Positions 51,000 through 59,259 of a DNA stretch of 64,000 nucleotides are shown in pieces. Origin of the DNA: Mesorhizobium sp. CU3 (lineage in GTDB: Bacteria; Pseudomonadota; Alphaproteobacteria; Rhizobiales; Rhizobiaceae); assembly GCF_006442965.1 (NCBI RefSeq), contig NZ_VFWX01000020.1:62001-126000 (forward strand). Direction: 5' to 3'. Each line of letters opens with the position of its first letter. Within the stretch, counting starts at the first letter, position 1. The notes below the pieces were generated by a model. It worked only from the letters and a program-made list of their open reading frames with translations, made no database searches and was not told the origin of the DNA. Position numbers and translations under genes: made by a program.

Positions 51000-52148
51000 T
51001 CAGGGCAGCCGGTTCGCCTTTTGCAGCGCCTGCTTGGTCTGGTCGTCGTCGAGGCCCTGCAGGAAATCGTCCATCTGCGGATCGATGAGGCCGGCGCGGC
51101 GGGCGACGATGTACCAGGCGCCGGCCAGGATCAGATCGGGATCGGTACCGATGCCAGCCATATAGAGCTTGGCGAGCCGGTTCTGGGCGGCGACATTGCC
51201 GCCTTCGGCCGCCCGTTTCATCCAGGCGAAGCCCGACTTCAGGTCGCGCTCGCCGCCGCGGCCCTCGATCATCCAGGCGGCGAGGTCGATCTGCGCGGTG
51301 TCGTAGTTCTGCCTAGCGGCCTGCGCCAGAAGGATGCGCGCCTGGGCGTCGTCATGCGGCTTGCCGCCGACACCATTGGCATAGAGCTGCGCCATCGCAT
51401 ATTGCGCGTCGGCAAGGCCGGTGGCAGCGGCGCGCTGGTAGTAAACGGCGGCCTTGGCGAGGCCGGCATCGCCCGGATCCTGCTGGACGAGGAGCTGCGC
51501 GAAATTGAACTGGGCCAGCCGGTTGCCGGCTTCGGCGGCGGCCTGCATCAACGCGAACGCGCCCTTTTCGTCCTTCTTCACGTAGCGTCCGTCGAGCTGC
51601 ATCAACGCGTATTGGAACTGCGCCTCGGGCACGCCCTGCTCCGCGGCGAGCGCGTACCATTTCGCTGCCTCGGCCGCATTGAGCGGCACGCCGAGACCGC
51701 GCGACAGGATCTCGGCCACCAGCGTCTCGGCCGCCGGATCGCCATTCTTGGCGCGCACCATGGCAAGGTTATAGGCGGTCTTGTAAAGCCCGCGCTGGAA
51801 GGCGCCGTAAGCGGCGTCCGGCTGCTTGGCGCCGAAGCGGTCGGGATTGACGGTGTCGGCCGATGGCGGCGTCATGGTCGCCGGCTGCGGCAACGTGTTC
51901 TGGATCGGCGTGTCGACATGCGCGCCGTCACCGAACCGGCTCGCATCCGGTGCGGCCGGGTCCGGCGAACCTGCGTTTGGCGTGGCGGTAATCGGGGTGC
52001 CGGTATTTGAGGTGCCCGTGTTCGAGGTGCCCGTGTCCGACGCGCTCGTGTCCGGCCGGGGCTGCGGCAGCGGGACGGTTTGGGCCGCCATCGCCGCATG
52101 GGCCGTCAAGCCGGCCAGAAGCACCAGGCAAGGCACAGGCAGGCGCAT
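51000..52148 (-). CDS. Secreted Sel1-repeat protein
   Basis: 382 residues. Signal peptide MRLPVPCLVLLAGLTAHAAM, then a low-complexity linker with short duplications (DTGTSNTGTSNTGTPITATP), then about six Sel1/TPR-like repeats (AAEAAKWYALAAEQGVPEAQ, KGAFALMQAAAEAGNRLAQ, KAAVYYQRAAATGLADAQ, KSGFAWMKRAAEGGNVAAQ). Sel1 repeats mediate protein contacts, often in exopolysaccharide or envelope regulation (ExoR-like). It starts one base after the ThiE-like gene stop. The linker repeats in DNA are 15-bp units, which suggests slippage. Confidence 0.85.
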   Translation of the reverse strand: MRLPVPCLVLLAGLTAHAAMAAQTVPLPQPRPDTSASDTGTSNTGTSNTGTPITATPNAGSPDPAAPDASRFGDGAHVDTPIQNTLPQPATMTPPSADTVNPDRFGAKQPDAAYGAFQRGLYKTAYNLAMVRAKNGDPAAETLVAEILSRGLGVPLNAAEAAKWYALAAEQGVPEAQFQYALMQLDGRYVKKDEKGAFALMQAAAEAGNRLAQFNFAQLLVQQDPGDAGLAKAAVYYQRAAATGLADAQYAMAQLYANGVGGKPHDDAQARILLAQAARQNYDTAQIDLAAWMIEGRGGERDLKSGFAWMKRAAEGGNVAAQNRLAKLYMAGIGTDPDLILAGAWYIVARRAGLIDPQMDDFLQGLDDDQTKQALQKANRLP

Positions 52149-52149
52149 C

Positions 52150-52797
52150 TCAGTCCTCGAAACGCGGCGCGGTTTCGTCGAGCAGCGCGTTGGCGGCGGC
52201 AACCGCCGCGCGCGGGTCGCGCCCGTCGGCGAAGATGGCGCTGGACAGGGCGACGAACTCGGCCCCGGTCGCGGCGACCGTCGCCACGGAGGCGAGCTCC
52301 GATCCGGCCATGACGATGCAAGGAATCGAGATCATCTCGGCCCACCATTCGCCGAGCGCCAGGTTGCGGTGATGCGGCTCCGGCTTGTTGTCGTAACCGA
52401 AACGGCCGAAGAACAGGTAATCGGGCCGCTCTTCGCCGAGTTCCAACGCCTCGTCGCGGGTCTTGGCGGCGCCGGCGCCGACCATCATCTTGCCGGCCAC
52501 GCGCTCGATCGTCTCGGCAAGCTCCTTGCGGCGGACCTCGACATGGATGCCGTCAGCGTGGACACGGCCCGCGATGCGGCTGTCGCCGGCAATGATGACG
52601 GCGATGCCGGCGGCCTGCGCGATCGGCACGATCCGTTCGGCGAAGGCCTGGAAGGAGGCGTCGTCCATGCCGTTGTCCGGCAGGATCAGCGAGGCGACGT
52701 CGCCACCTTCGAACGCCGCGCAAATATGCTCGGCCGGTGCAAGCGGCGGCGCGATCAGCACGATGCGGCAGCGATTGGGCGGATTTTTCTCGTTCAT
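52150..52797 (-). CDS. Thiamine-phosphate synthase-like protein
   Basis: 215 residues with a TMP-TENI TIM-barrel pattern: DVASLILPDNGMDDASFQAF, AAGIAVIIAGDSRIAGRVHADGIHVE (GADGIHLG in ThiE), VGAGAAKTRDEALELGE and PDYLFFGRFG, ending VAATGAEFVALSSAIF. ThiE joins HMP-diphosphate and thiazole phosphate. Because the phosphate-binding residues differ somewhat from classical ThiE, it may be a paralogue rather than the main enzyme. It is followed at one base by the Sel1 gene. The ATG at 52797 suits the family; the extension to 52860 does not. Confidence 0.75.
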   Translation of the reverse strand: MNEKNPPNRCRIVLIAPPLAPAEHICAAFEGGDVASLILPDNGMDDASFQAFAERIVPIAQAAGIAVIIAGDSRIAGRVHADGIHVEVRRKELAETIERVAGKMMVGAGAAKTRDEALELGEERPDYLFFGRFGYDNKPEPHHRNLALGEWWAEMISIPCIVMAGSELASVATVAATGAEFVALSSAIFADGRDPRAAVAAANALLDETAPRFED

Positions 52798-52886
52798 TGG
52801 CCTTCGATCCCGGTTTTCGCCTATGCCGGGCGAAGATGGTTGCATTGCGGCATAGCGCAAGGCGCCGGGCTTGAACAGCGGGCGCG

Positions 52887-53345
52887 CTAAAGCTCCAGCT
52901 TGTAGCCGATGTGACTGGCCTTGAAGCCGAGCCGGTCATAGAAGCGATGCGCGTCGAGCCGGCTCTTGTTGGTCGTCAGTTGGACGATGCGGCAGCCGTG
53001 TTCGCGGCATTGATCGATCGCCCATTCGAACAGGCGCTGTCCGAGCCTTTCATTGCGCCGATGTGCGGCGACGCGCACCGCCTCGATCTGGCCGCGCCGG
53101 GCGCCGCGCAGCGACAGGCCGGCGAGGAAGCTGATCTGCAAGGTGCCGACCACCTCGTCGCCGTCCGTCATCACCGCCAGCAACTGGTTCGGGTCGGCGT
53201 CGATGGCCGCAAAAGCATCCAGATAGGCTTTGGCCAGAGGCAGGCCTGCATCCTCGCGCGCGCTGCCCAGCTCGTCGTCGGCAAGCAGCGAGACGATTGA
53301 CTGCAGGTCCGATTGCCGCGCCCGGCGCATGCTGATCGCGTCCAT
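52887..53345 (-). CDS. GNAT-family N-acetyltransferase
   Basis: 152 residues. The CoA-binding loop is RRNERLGQRLFEWAIDQCRE, preceded by GARRGQIEAVRVAAH, and ends with the typical LDAHRFYDRLGFKASHIGYK. Substrate unknown; relatives acetylate small amines. It is divergent from the TauE-like gene with 134 bases between the starts, and the ThiE-like/Sel1 pair continues in the same direction behind it after 89 bases. Confidence 0.88.
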   Translation of the reverse strand: MDAISMRRARQSDLQSIVSLLADDELGSAREDAGLPLAKAYLDAFAAIDADPNQLLAVMTDGDEVVGTLQISFLAGLSLRGARRGQIEAVRVAAHRRNERLGQRLFEWAIDQCREHGCRIVQLTTNKSRLDAHRFYDRLGFKASHIGYKLEL

Positions 53346-53479
53346 TCCACACCTCGCCGAAAGTGAACCGTTCCGTCGTTGCGAGCGGCAAATAGCGCAT
53401 GCCGGGATTATTGACTATCCGCGCGGACCCGATCTGCGCTATGGCTCGCATCCCGCCTTCTCGAACCTTCCCTTTGCCG

Positions 53480-54250
53480 ATGTCAGGCCTGCTCAGCGAT
53501 CCGTGGTTCTATGCCGCCGCCATTCCGGCGGTGATCCTTGTCGGCCTGTCCAAGGGCGGTTTCGGCGGCGCCGTCGGCTTCGTCGGCGTGCCGCTGATGG
53601 CGCTGACCATCCCGCCGGTGCAGGCAGCCGCGATCCTTTTGCCGATCCTTTGCCTGATGGACATCGTTTCGGTGTGGACCTGGTGGGGCGTCTACGACCG
53701 CAAGATGCTGGTCGACATGATGCCCGGCGCCGTTATCGGCATCGGGCTCGGCTGGCTGACGGCGGCGCTGGTCACCGAGGAGATGGTGCGGCTGATCGTC
53801 GGCGCCGTCGCGCTGATCTTCGTGCTGCGCTGGATCTATCTGCAGTTCCGCCACGGCGCCGACCATGCGGCTGAGCCCAACCGCATCGCGGCCGCCTTAT
53901 GGGGCACGGTGGCCGGCTTCACCAGTTTCGTCGCCCATGTCGGCGGCCCGCCCTTCCAGGTCTATGCGCTGCCGATCCGGCTCGACCCCAAAGTGCTGTC
54001 TGGGACGGCGGCGATCTTCTTTGCCGCCACCAACGCGCTGAAGCTGATCCCTTATTTCGCGCTCGGCCAGTTCGACACCGCCAATCTCACCGCATCCGCC
54101 GTGCTGATGCCGCTGGCGCCGCTCTCCACCATTGCCGGCGCGTGGCTGGTGCGCCGCATGCGTCCTGAGGTCTTTTATCCGTTCACTTACGCCACCGTGG
54201 CAGTGGTTGCGGTCAAGCTGGTCTGGGACGGCATTGCCGGTTTGATGTAA
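53480..54250 (+). CDS. TauE/SafE-family sulfite exporter-like membrane protein
   Basis: 256 residues, about eight helices. The family motif LVGLSKGGFGGAVGFVGVPL is near the N-terminus and AHVGGPPFQVYALPIRLDP in the middle, the two repeats of the TSUP fold. Family members export sulfite, sulfoacetate or other organosulfonates; no sulfur genes are near, so the substrate is open. The ATG at 53480 is chosen because the hydrophobic region starts there; 27 extra residues upstream are unlikely. Confidence 0.87.
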   Translation: MSGLLSDPWFYAAAIPAVILVGLSKGGFGGAVGFVGVPLMALTIPPVQAAAILLPILCLMDIVSVWTWWGVYDRKMLVDMMPGAVIGIGLGWLTAALVTEEMVRLIVGAVALIFVLRWIYLQFRHGADHAAEPNRIAAALWGTVAGFTSFVAHVGGPPFQVYALPIRLDPKVLSGTAAIFFAATNALKLIPYFALGQFDTANLTASAVLMPLAPLSTIAGAWLVRRMRPEVFYPFTYATVAVVAVKLVWDGIAGLM

Positions 54251-54253
54251 AAT

Positions 54254-54272
54254 GGGCGGCCAAGGACCGCCC
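54254..54272. terminator. Possible bidirectional stem-loop between convergent genes
   Basis: GGGCGG, loop CCAAGGA, CCGCCC, 4 bases after the TauE-like stop. The T-rich stretch (GTTCTCTATAAAG) is weak. Confidence 0.4.
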
Positions 54273-54298
54273 GTTCTCTATAAAGCTTGTATTCATTA

Positions 54299-54850
54299 TC
54301 AGGCGGCGCTTGGCGCCAGCTGGCGACCGCCGCCGAAGGCGAGCGCTGCGCCGAGCGCGATCACGGTTCCCATACCGGCAAGGATGCCGACGTCGTGCAA
54401 GGTCGGCTTCAGCACCATGTCGGCGATAATCACCAGCATCACCGCATAGTCGAGGCGCGCCCAGTTCATCATGCGCTGGCCGATCGCGAGCACGGCCGGC
54501 GTCACGCCGTCCTTGGTGATCATGGCGCCCATGCGCTCGCCGGTCGGCTTGAAGACCAGCATGCCGATCGAGAAGGTGGTGGCATAGCCGACGAGGCCGA
54601 CGACGATCCACAGGTCGGAAAAGCCGACCCAGAAGCCGCACATGATCAGGCCGAAGATCAGCGTCAGCATCGACATAGGTGCGAAGAACCTGCCGCCCAG
54701 TTGGCCGCTGGCGCGCATCGCCTGCAGCTTCTCCTCGATGTTGCCGGCGCGTTCGGCGAGCATGCCGAGCAGGAACAGCACGAAGCCGCCGCCGACCCAC
54801 AGCACGGCCGAGACGACGTGGAGGAATTTGACGATCGAGTACCAGTCCAT
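54299..54850 (-). CDS. DUF2269-type integral membrane protein
   Basis: 183 residues with four or five helices: WYSIVKFLHVVSAVLWVGGG, PMSMLTLIFGLIMCGFWVGF, LWIVVGLVGYATTFSIGML, YAVMLVIIADMVL and GMGTVIALGAALAFGG. The opening KFLHVVSAVLWVGGGF carries a histidine in the first helix, as in DUF2269 and related heme-binding CopD-like proteins. Function not known. Monocistronic, convergent with the TauE-like gene. Confidence 0.7.
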   Translation of the reverse strand: MDWYSIVKFLHVVSAVLWVGGGFVLFLLGMLAERAGNIEEKLQAMRASGQLGGRFFAPMSMLTLIFGLIMCGFWVGFSDLWIVVGLVGYATTFSIGMLVFKPTGERMGAMITKDGVTPAVLAIGQRMMNWARLDYAVMLVIIADMVLKPTLHDVGILAGMGTVIALGAALAFGGGRQLAPSAA

Positions 54851-55085
54851 GATTTGCTCCTGGATGTTTTTCGAAAGGCGGCTGCGCGGATTTGCGCCAG
54901 CCGCCGGAGGAGCGGGCGTTTAGCGTGGCGGCTGTTTCGGAACGATGCCGCGGCGGAGGCGCGCATGTTTCCGGCGTCGCGATCGACAGCCGAAATCCGA
55001 TGTTCGCAACGATCGGGAAAAGGCGGAGCCGATCCGCCCTGTTCCGGCGCAGCAAGGCGCGATGGCTCAAAAAATCCATGCGCCG

Positions 55086-55100
55086 TTAAGACTTCATTAA
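55086..55100 (+). promoter_or_regulatory. CtrA-like box TTAA-N7-TTAA
   Basis: TTAA-GACTTCA-TTAA matches the consensus of the cell-cycle regulator CtrA. It lies just upstream of the candidate sRNA, over the expected -35 region if TTTACT (55113) is the -10 box. Confidence 0.55.
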
Positions 55101-55114
55101 GCTTTACAGGTGTT

Positions 55115-55223
55115 TACTGTGCACATCCAGTTTTGCTGGATTCTTACCGAGTGGTTGGAGCCACTTTGTTTGACGCCTCCCTGTTAAACTCCTGAGAGCC
55201 GCCTTATCCGCGGCTCTTTTTTT
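55115..55223 (+). ncRNA. Candidate trans-acting small RNA
   Basis: No reading frame is supported in 54851-55388. Within it, bases 55115-55223 read as an sRNA: hairpin ATCCAG-TTTTG-CTGGAT (55125-55141), hairpin AGTGG...CCACT (55150-55165), an unpaired C/T-rich stretch with anti-Shine-Dalgarno motifs CCTCCC (55176) and ACTCCTG (55188), and a strong terminator AGAGCCGC/GCGGCTCT followed by seven T. The arrangement resembles Hfq-dependent rhizobial sRNAs that bind ribosome sites, but I cannot name the family. The 5' end is a guess. Confidence 0.6.
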
Positions 55224-55256
55224 GTCCCCGACTGGGACAGGTGCCGCACTTCGGCG

Positions 55257-55271
55257 TTAACCCTTTGTTAA
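55257..55271 (+). promoter_or_regulatory. Second CtrA-like box, before the DUF1465 gene
   Basis: TTAA-CCCTTTG-TTAA, 118 bases before the DUF1465 start. Spacing of seven matches the CtrA consensus exactly. Confidence 0.5.
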
Positions 55272-55388
55272 ACATGCACTTGCCTTCGTGGGCATCGAAG
55301 CGCATTTTCAAGCCTCAGTTGTTTAGGGTGCGGGCCCGATCGGTAAGGATTGGCGAATCGGCGGGCGGCAGTGCAGGGGCGTATATCC

Positions 55389-55916
55389 ATGACCGAGCCT
55401 TCGAAGGGCAGCGCGAAAACCATCAAGCTGGCGGAACGCCGGGTTTTCTCCCAATCCTTCAAACCCCTCTATCAGGAGGGCATGGGCCTGGTCGAACAGG
55501 CCGCCGAATATCTTGACGGCAAGGGCAGGCTCGAGGCCAAGAAACTGTCGCGCACCGCGGCGACGCTTTATGCGGCCGAATCCATGCGGCTGACAACGCG
55601 GCTGATGCAGGTCGCCTCCTGGCTACTTCTGCAGCGCGCCGCCAACTCCGGCGAGATGACCCGTGACCAGGTCGCCTCGGAAAAATCCAAGGTGCGCCTC
55701 GACACCGCCTCGGCGCATGACGAGGCGCTCGGCTGGAACGAATTGCCAAAGGATTTTCTCGATCTCGTCACCCGCTCGCTGCGCCTGCAGGCGCTGGTGC
55801 GCCGCATGGATGACGAGATCTACGGCGCAATGAGCGAGGCGCCTCTACCGAGCCGCCGGGCAAATCCGGTCTCCGACCAGATCAGCCTGTTGAATACCGC
55901 CTTCGCGCGGGGCTAA
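55389..55916 (+). CDS. DUF1465-family protein
   Basis: 175 residues, soluble and helical, with RVFSQSFKPLYQEGMGLVEQ, a central AATLYAAESMRLTTRLMQVA and the late ELPKDFLDLVTRSLRLQALV. This is the DUF1465 family, restricted to alphaproteobacteria and of unknown function. A CtrA-like box upstream would place it under cell-cycle control. The ATG at 55389 is preferred over the GTG/ATG further up because family similarity begins there. It precedes ruvC by 68 bases. Confidence 0.75.
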   Translation: MTEPSKGSAKTIKLAERRVFSQSFKPLYQEGMGLVEQAAEYLDGKGRLEAKKLSRTAATLYAAESMRLTTRLMQVASWLLLQRAANSGEMTRDQVASEKSKVRLDTASAHDEALGWNELPKDFLDLVTRSLRLQALVRRMDDEIYGAMSEAPLPSRRANPVSDQISLLNTAFARG

Positions 55917-55984
55917 TCCGCCTCCCGTTTCTGGTTTGTTCACAATTTGCTGGCATCGCCATGCGCCACGGCTAAACTTGGCGC

Positions 55985-56497
55985 ATGGGGGAAGCGATTC
56001 GCATCATCGGCATCGATCCGGGCCTGAGGCGCACCGGCTGGGGCATCGTCGACAGCCTCGGCAACTCGCTGCGCTTCGTCGCGTCCGGCACGGTGCGCTC
56101 CGACGACAAGGCGCCGCTGGCGACAAGGCTGTGCCAACTGCATGACGGCCTGGCCGAGGTGCTTCATCAACAGATGCCGCATGAAGCGGCAGTGGAGCAG
56201 ACTTTCGTCAACAAGGATGCCACCGCGACGCTGAAGCTCGGCCAGGCGCGCGGCATCGCCATGCTGGTGCCGGCGCGCGCCGGGCTGGTGGTCGCCGAAT
56301 ATGCTCCCAACGCCGTCAAGAAGGCGGTGATCGGCGTCGGCCATGGCGAGAAGAAGCAGATCCACATGATGGTCAAGGTGCTGATGCCGAGGGCGATCTT
56401 CGATACGGACGATGCCGCCGATGCTCTTGCCATCGCCATCTGCCATGCGCATCACCGCCCGAGCGTCGCCTATCGGATGGCGGCGCTGGCGGGGTGA
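55985..56497 (+). CDS. ruvC: Holliday junction resolvase RuvC
   Basis: 170-residue endonuclease that cuts Holliday junctions. Catalytic acids: D in IIGIDPGLRRTGWGI, E in AVEQTFVNKDATATLKLGQA and the aspartate pair in DTDDAADALAIAICHAH. It works with RuvAB, encoded directly downstream. Start ATG at the beginning of MGEAIRIIGIDPG; a short leader without an obvious RBS. Confidence 0.96.
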   Translation: MGEAIRIIGIDPGLRRTGWGIVDSLGNSLRFVASGTVRSDDKAPLATRLCQLHDGLAEVLHQQMPHEAAVEQTFVNKDATATLKLGQARGIAMLVPARAGLVVAEYAPNAVKKAVIGVGHGEKKQIHMMVKVLMPRAIFDTDDAADALAIAICHAHHRPSVAYRMAALAG

Positions 56498-56507
56498 GGG
56501 GAAAATC

Positions 56508-57128
56508 ATGATCGGCAAGCTGAAGGGCACGCTGGACGAGATCGACGAGGATAGCTGCCTCATCGACGTGCACGGCGTCGGCTATGTCGCCCATTGCTCG
56601 GCGCGCACGTTGGCATCCTTGCCGTCTCCGGGCGAGGCGGTGGTGCTGTTCATCGAAACCTATGTGCGCGAGGACATGATCCGGCTCTACGGCTTCCAGA
56701 CCGGGCTGGAGCGCGAGTGGTTCCGGCTCTTGATGGGCAATGTGCAGGGCGTCGGCGCCAAGGTGGCGCTGGCTATCCTGTCGACGCTGGCGCCGGCCGA
56801 TCTCGCCAACGCCATCGCGCTGCGCGACATCGCCATGGTTTCGCGCGCGCCCGGGGTCGGCAAGAAGGTGGCCGAGCGCATCGTCACCGAATTGCGCACC
56901 AAGGCGCCGGCCTATGCGGGCGCGGCCAGCGGCACGATCGGTCTCAAGCAGGAGCTCGGCGAAGGCGTCGCGGCCGCGCCGATCACCGACGCCGTCTCGG
57001 CACTGGTCAATCTCGGCTACTCGCGCGACATCGCGGCGAACGCCGTGGCGGCGGCGCTGAAGACGGCCGGCGAGGGCGCGGACGCCTCGAAGTTGATCCG
57101 GTTCGGCTTGAAGGAACTGGCGCGGTGA
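56508..57128 (+). CDS. ruvA: Holliday junction branch migration protein RuvA
   Basis: 206 residues. The OB-fold N-terminus MIGKLKGTLDEIDED with YVREDMIRLYGF is followed by two helix-hairpin-helix motifs (LLMGNVQGVGAKVALAIL; VSRAPGVGKKVAERIVTEL) that hold the junction, and a C-terminal domain (AVSALVNLGYSRDIAANAV) that contacts RuvB. It starts 10 bases after ruvC with GAGGGGA as RBS; the open frame upstream inside ruvC is not used. Confidence 0.96.
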   Translation: MIGKLKGTLDEIDEDSCLIDVHGVGYVAHCSARTLASLPSPGEAVVLFIETYVREDMIRLYGFQTGLEREWFRLLMGNVQGVGAKVALAILSTLAPADLANAIALRDIAMVSRAPGVGKKVAERIVTELRTKAPAYAGAASGTIGLKQELGEGVAAAPITDAVSALVNLGYSRDIAANAVAAALKTAGEGADASKLIRFGLKELAR

Positions 57129-57168
57129 GGCGCTTGTCCCGCCATTTGGCATATGCGAGGACGGCACG

Positions 57169-58206
57169 ATGAGCCTTTCGCCCCGCCTCATTGCTCCCGA
57201 CAAGCGCGGCGAGGATGCCGACCAGAGCCTGCGGCCGCAGTCGCTCGACGAGTTCGTCGGCCAGGCCGCGGTGCGCGCCAATCTCAAGGTCTTCGTCGAT
57301 GCCGCCAAGGGCCGCGGCGAGGCGCTCGACCATGTGCTGTTCGTCGGTCCGCCCGGTCTCGGCAAGACGACGCTCGCACAGATCATGGCGCGCGAGCTCG
57401 GCGTCAATTTCCGCTCGACGTCCGGGCCGGTCATCGCCAAGGCCGGCGATCTGGCGGCGCTGCTCACCAATCTCGAAGAACGCGATGTGCTCTTCATCGA
57501 CGAGATCCACCGTCTCAATCCGGCGGTGGAGGAAATCCTCTATCCGGCGATGGAGGATTTCCAGCTCGACCTGATCATCGGCGAGGGGCCGGCGGCGCGC
57601 TCGGTCAAGATCGACCTTGCCCGCTTCACCCTGGTCGCAGCGACGACGCGGCTCGGGCTTTTGACCAATCCGCTGCGCGACCGTTTCGGCATTCCGGTGC
57701 GGCTCAATTTCTACACGGTCGAGGAACTGGAGCTGATCGTGCGCCGCGGGGCCCGCATCCTGTCGATGCCGCTCGGCGACGACGGCGCGGTTGAGATCGC
57801 GCGGCGCGCGCGCGGCACGCCGCGCATCGCCGGTCGTCTGCTTCGCCGGGTGCGCGACTTCGCCAGCGTCGCGGGTGCCGCGCATGTCGACAGGAAGATC
57901 GCCGACGAGGCGCTGACCAGGCTGGAGGTCGATGCGCTCGGCCTCGATGCGCTCGACCGCCGGTACCTCTCGATGATCGCGCGCAATTTCGGTGGCGGCC
58001 CGGTCGGCATCGAGACGATCGCCGCCGGGCTTTCGGAGCCGCGCGACGCCATCGAGGACATCATCGAGCCCTATCTCATCCAGCAGGGTTTCATCCAGCG
58101 CACACCGCGCGGCCGCGTGCTGACCGCCAATGCCTGGCGCCATCTCGGCCTCGATCCGCCGAAAGACCTCGCCCAGCAGCAGATCAGCCTGTTCCAGGAA
58201 GAGTAA
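57169..58206 (+). CDS. ruvB: Holliday junction helicase motor RuvB
   Basis: 345-residue AAA+ motor. Walker A is FVGPPGLGKTTLAQIMA, Walker B DVLFIDEIHRLNP, sensor 1 LVAATTRLGLL, arginine-finger region PLRDRFGIPVRLNFY, and the winged helix at the C-terminus (FIQRTPRGRVLTANAWRHLG). Two hexamers pull DNA through RuvA. It begins 40 bases after ruvA. Confidence 0.97.
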   Translation: MSLSPRLIAPDKRGEDADQSLRPQSLDEFVGQAAVRANLKVFVDAAKGRGEALDHVLFVGPPGLGKTTLAQIMARELGVNFRSTSGPVIAKAGDLAALLTNLEERDVLFIDEIHRLNPAVEEILYPAMEDFQLDLIIGEGPAARSVKIDLARFTLVAATTRLGLLTNPLRDRFGIPVRLNFYTVEELELIVRRGARILSMPLGDDGAVEIARRARGTPRIAGRLLRRVRDFASVAGAAHVDRKIADEALTRLEVDALGLDALDRRYLSMIARNFGGGPVGIETIAAGLSEPRDAIEDIIEPYLIQQGFIQRTPRGRVLTANAWRHLGLDPPKDLAQQQISLFQEE

Positions 58207-58339
58207 CGCAGATTTGTTCTCCGTTTAGCCGAACGACGGCCGCTCTGCGCAAAATCTGTGCGCCGCAGCCAAGGTGAGGGCGCAATTGCCGGCTCTAAGA
58301 CAAGCTGCTTGAGGTATTCCCAAGGGGCTGGGCCGACTG

Positions 58340-59242
58340 ATGATCACCAGACGTGGCTTTTTGCGCCTCATCGGCGGTTCGGCCTTCTCCCTGATGTCGC
58401 TCGGCGCCTATGCGGTCGGCATCGAGCCGATGCTGCTTACCCATGTGAAGCGCTATGCGCTGACGCCGCCACACTGGCCGGCGGGGCTCAAGCTGCGCGT
58501 CGTGGCGCTGGCCGACATCCATGCCTGCCGACCCTGGATGACGCCGGAGCGCATCGCGGCGCTGGCCGAGGAGGCCAATGCGCTGCAGCCGGACGTCATC
58601 GTCATGCTCGGCGACTATCCAGCCGGGACCAGGCTGGTGACCGGGTTGGTCGACGCATCGGAATGGGCGCCCGCGCTCTCCGGGTTGAAGGCGCCGCTCG
58701 GCGTGTTCTCGATCCTCGGCAATCATGACTGGTGGGAGGACCGCTCCGCGCAAGCCGCCGGCGCCGGGCCGACCATTTCGCGCAAGGCCTTGGAGGCCGT
58801 CGGCATCCCGGTGCTGGAGAATGATGTGGTGCGGCTGCAGAAGGACGGGTACGGCGTCTGGCTGGCCGGTCTTGCCGACCAACTTGCGCTGCTGCCGGAC
58901 AAGGCCAAAGGCCGCAAGGGGCTCACCGGCCTCGACGATCTCCACGGCACGCTGGCCAAAATCGACGATGCCGACCCGATCATCCTGCTCGCGCATGAGC
59001 CGGATATCTTTCGCAAGGTGCCATCGCGGGTTTCCTTGACCCTGTCCGGGCATACGCATGGCGGGCAGGTGCGGCTGTTCGGCTATTCGCCCGTCGTGCC
59101 TTCCGCCTTCGGCAACCGCTATGCCTACGGCCATGTCGTCGAGCACGACCGCAACCTGATCGTGTCAGGCGGGCTCGGCTTTAGCATCCTGCCGGTGCGT
59201 TTTGGTGTTCGGCCGGAGATTCTTCAGATCGATCTTGGCTAA
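58340..59242 (+). CDS. Metallophosphoesterase with Tat-type signal (YkuE-like)
   Basis: 300 residues. The N-terminus MITRRGFLRLIGGSAFSLMS is a twin-arginine signal, so the folded enzyme is exported. The calcineurin-like core has VVALADIHACRPWM, VIVMLGDYPAG, SILGNHDWWEDR, ILLAHEPDIF and LTLSGHTHGGQVRLFG, all five metal motifs. Relatives such as YkuE and UDP-diacylglucosamine hydrolase-like proteins act on cell-envelope phosphates; substrate here unknown. It lies 133 bases after ruvB and is probably independent. Confidence 0.88.
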   Translation: MITRRGFLRLIGGSAFSLMSLGAYAVGIEPMLLTHVKRYALTPPHWPAGLKLRVVALADIHACRPWMTPERIAALAEEANALQPDVIVMLGDYPAGTRLVTGLVDASEWAPALSGLKAPLGVFSILGNHDWWEDRSAQAAGAGPTISRKALEAVGIPVLENDVVRLQKDGYGVWLAGLADQLALLPDKAKGRKGLTGLDDLHGTLAKIDDADPIILLAHEPDIFRKVPSRVSLTLSGHTHGGQVRLFGYSPVVPSAFGNRYAYGHVVEHDRNLIVSGGLGFSILPVRFGVRPEILQIDLG

Positions 59243-59259
59243 GGCCCTGGTTCGATGCG

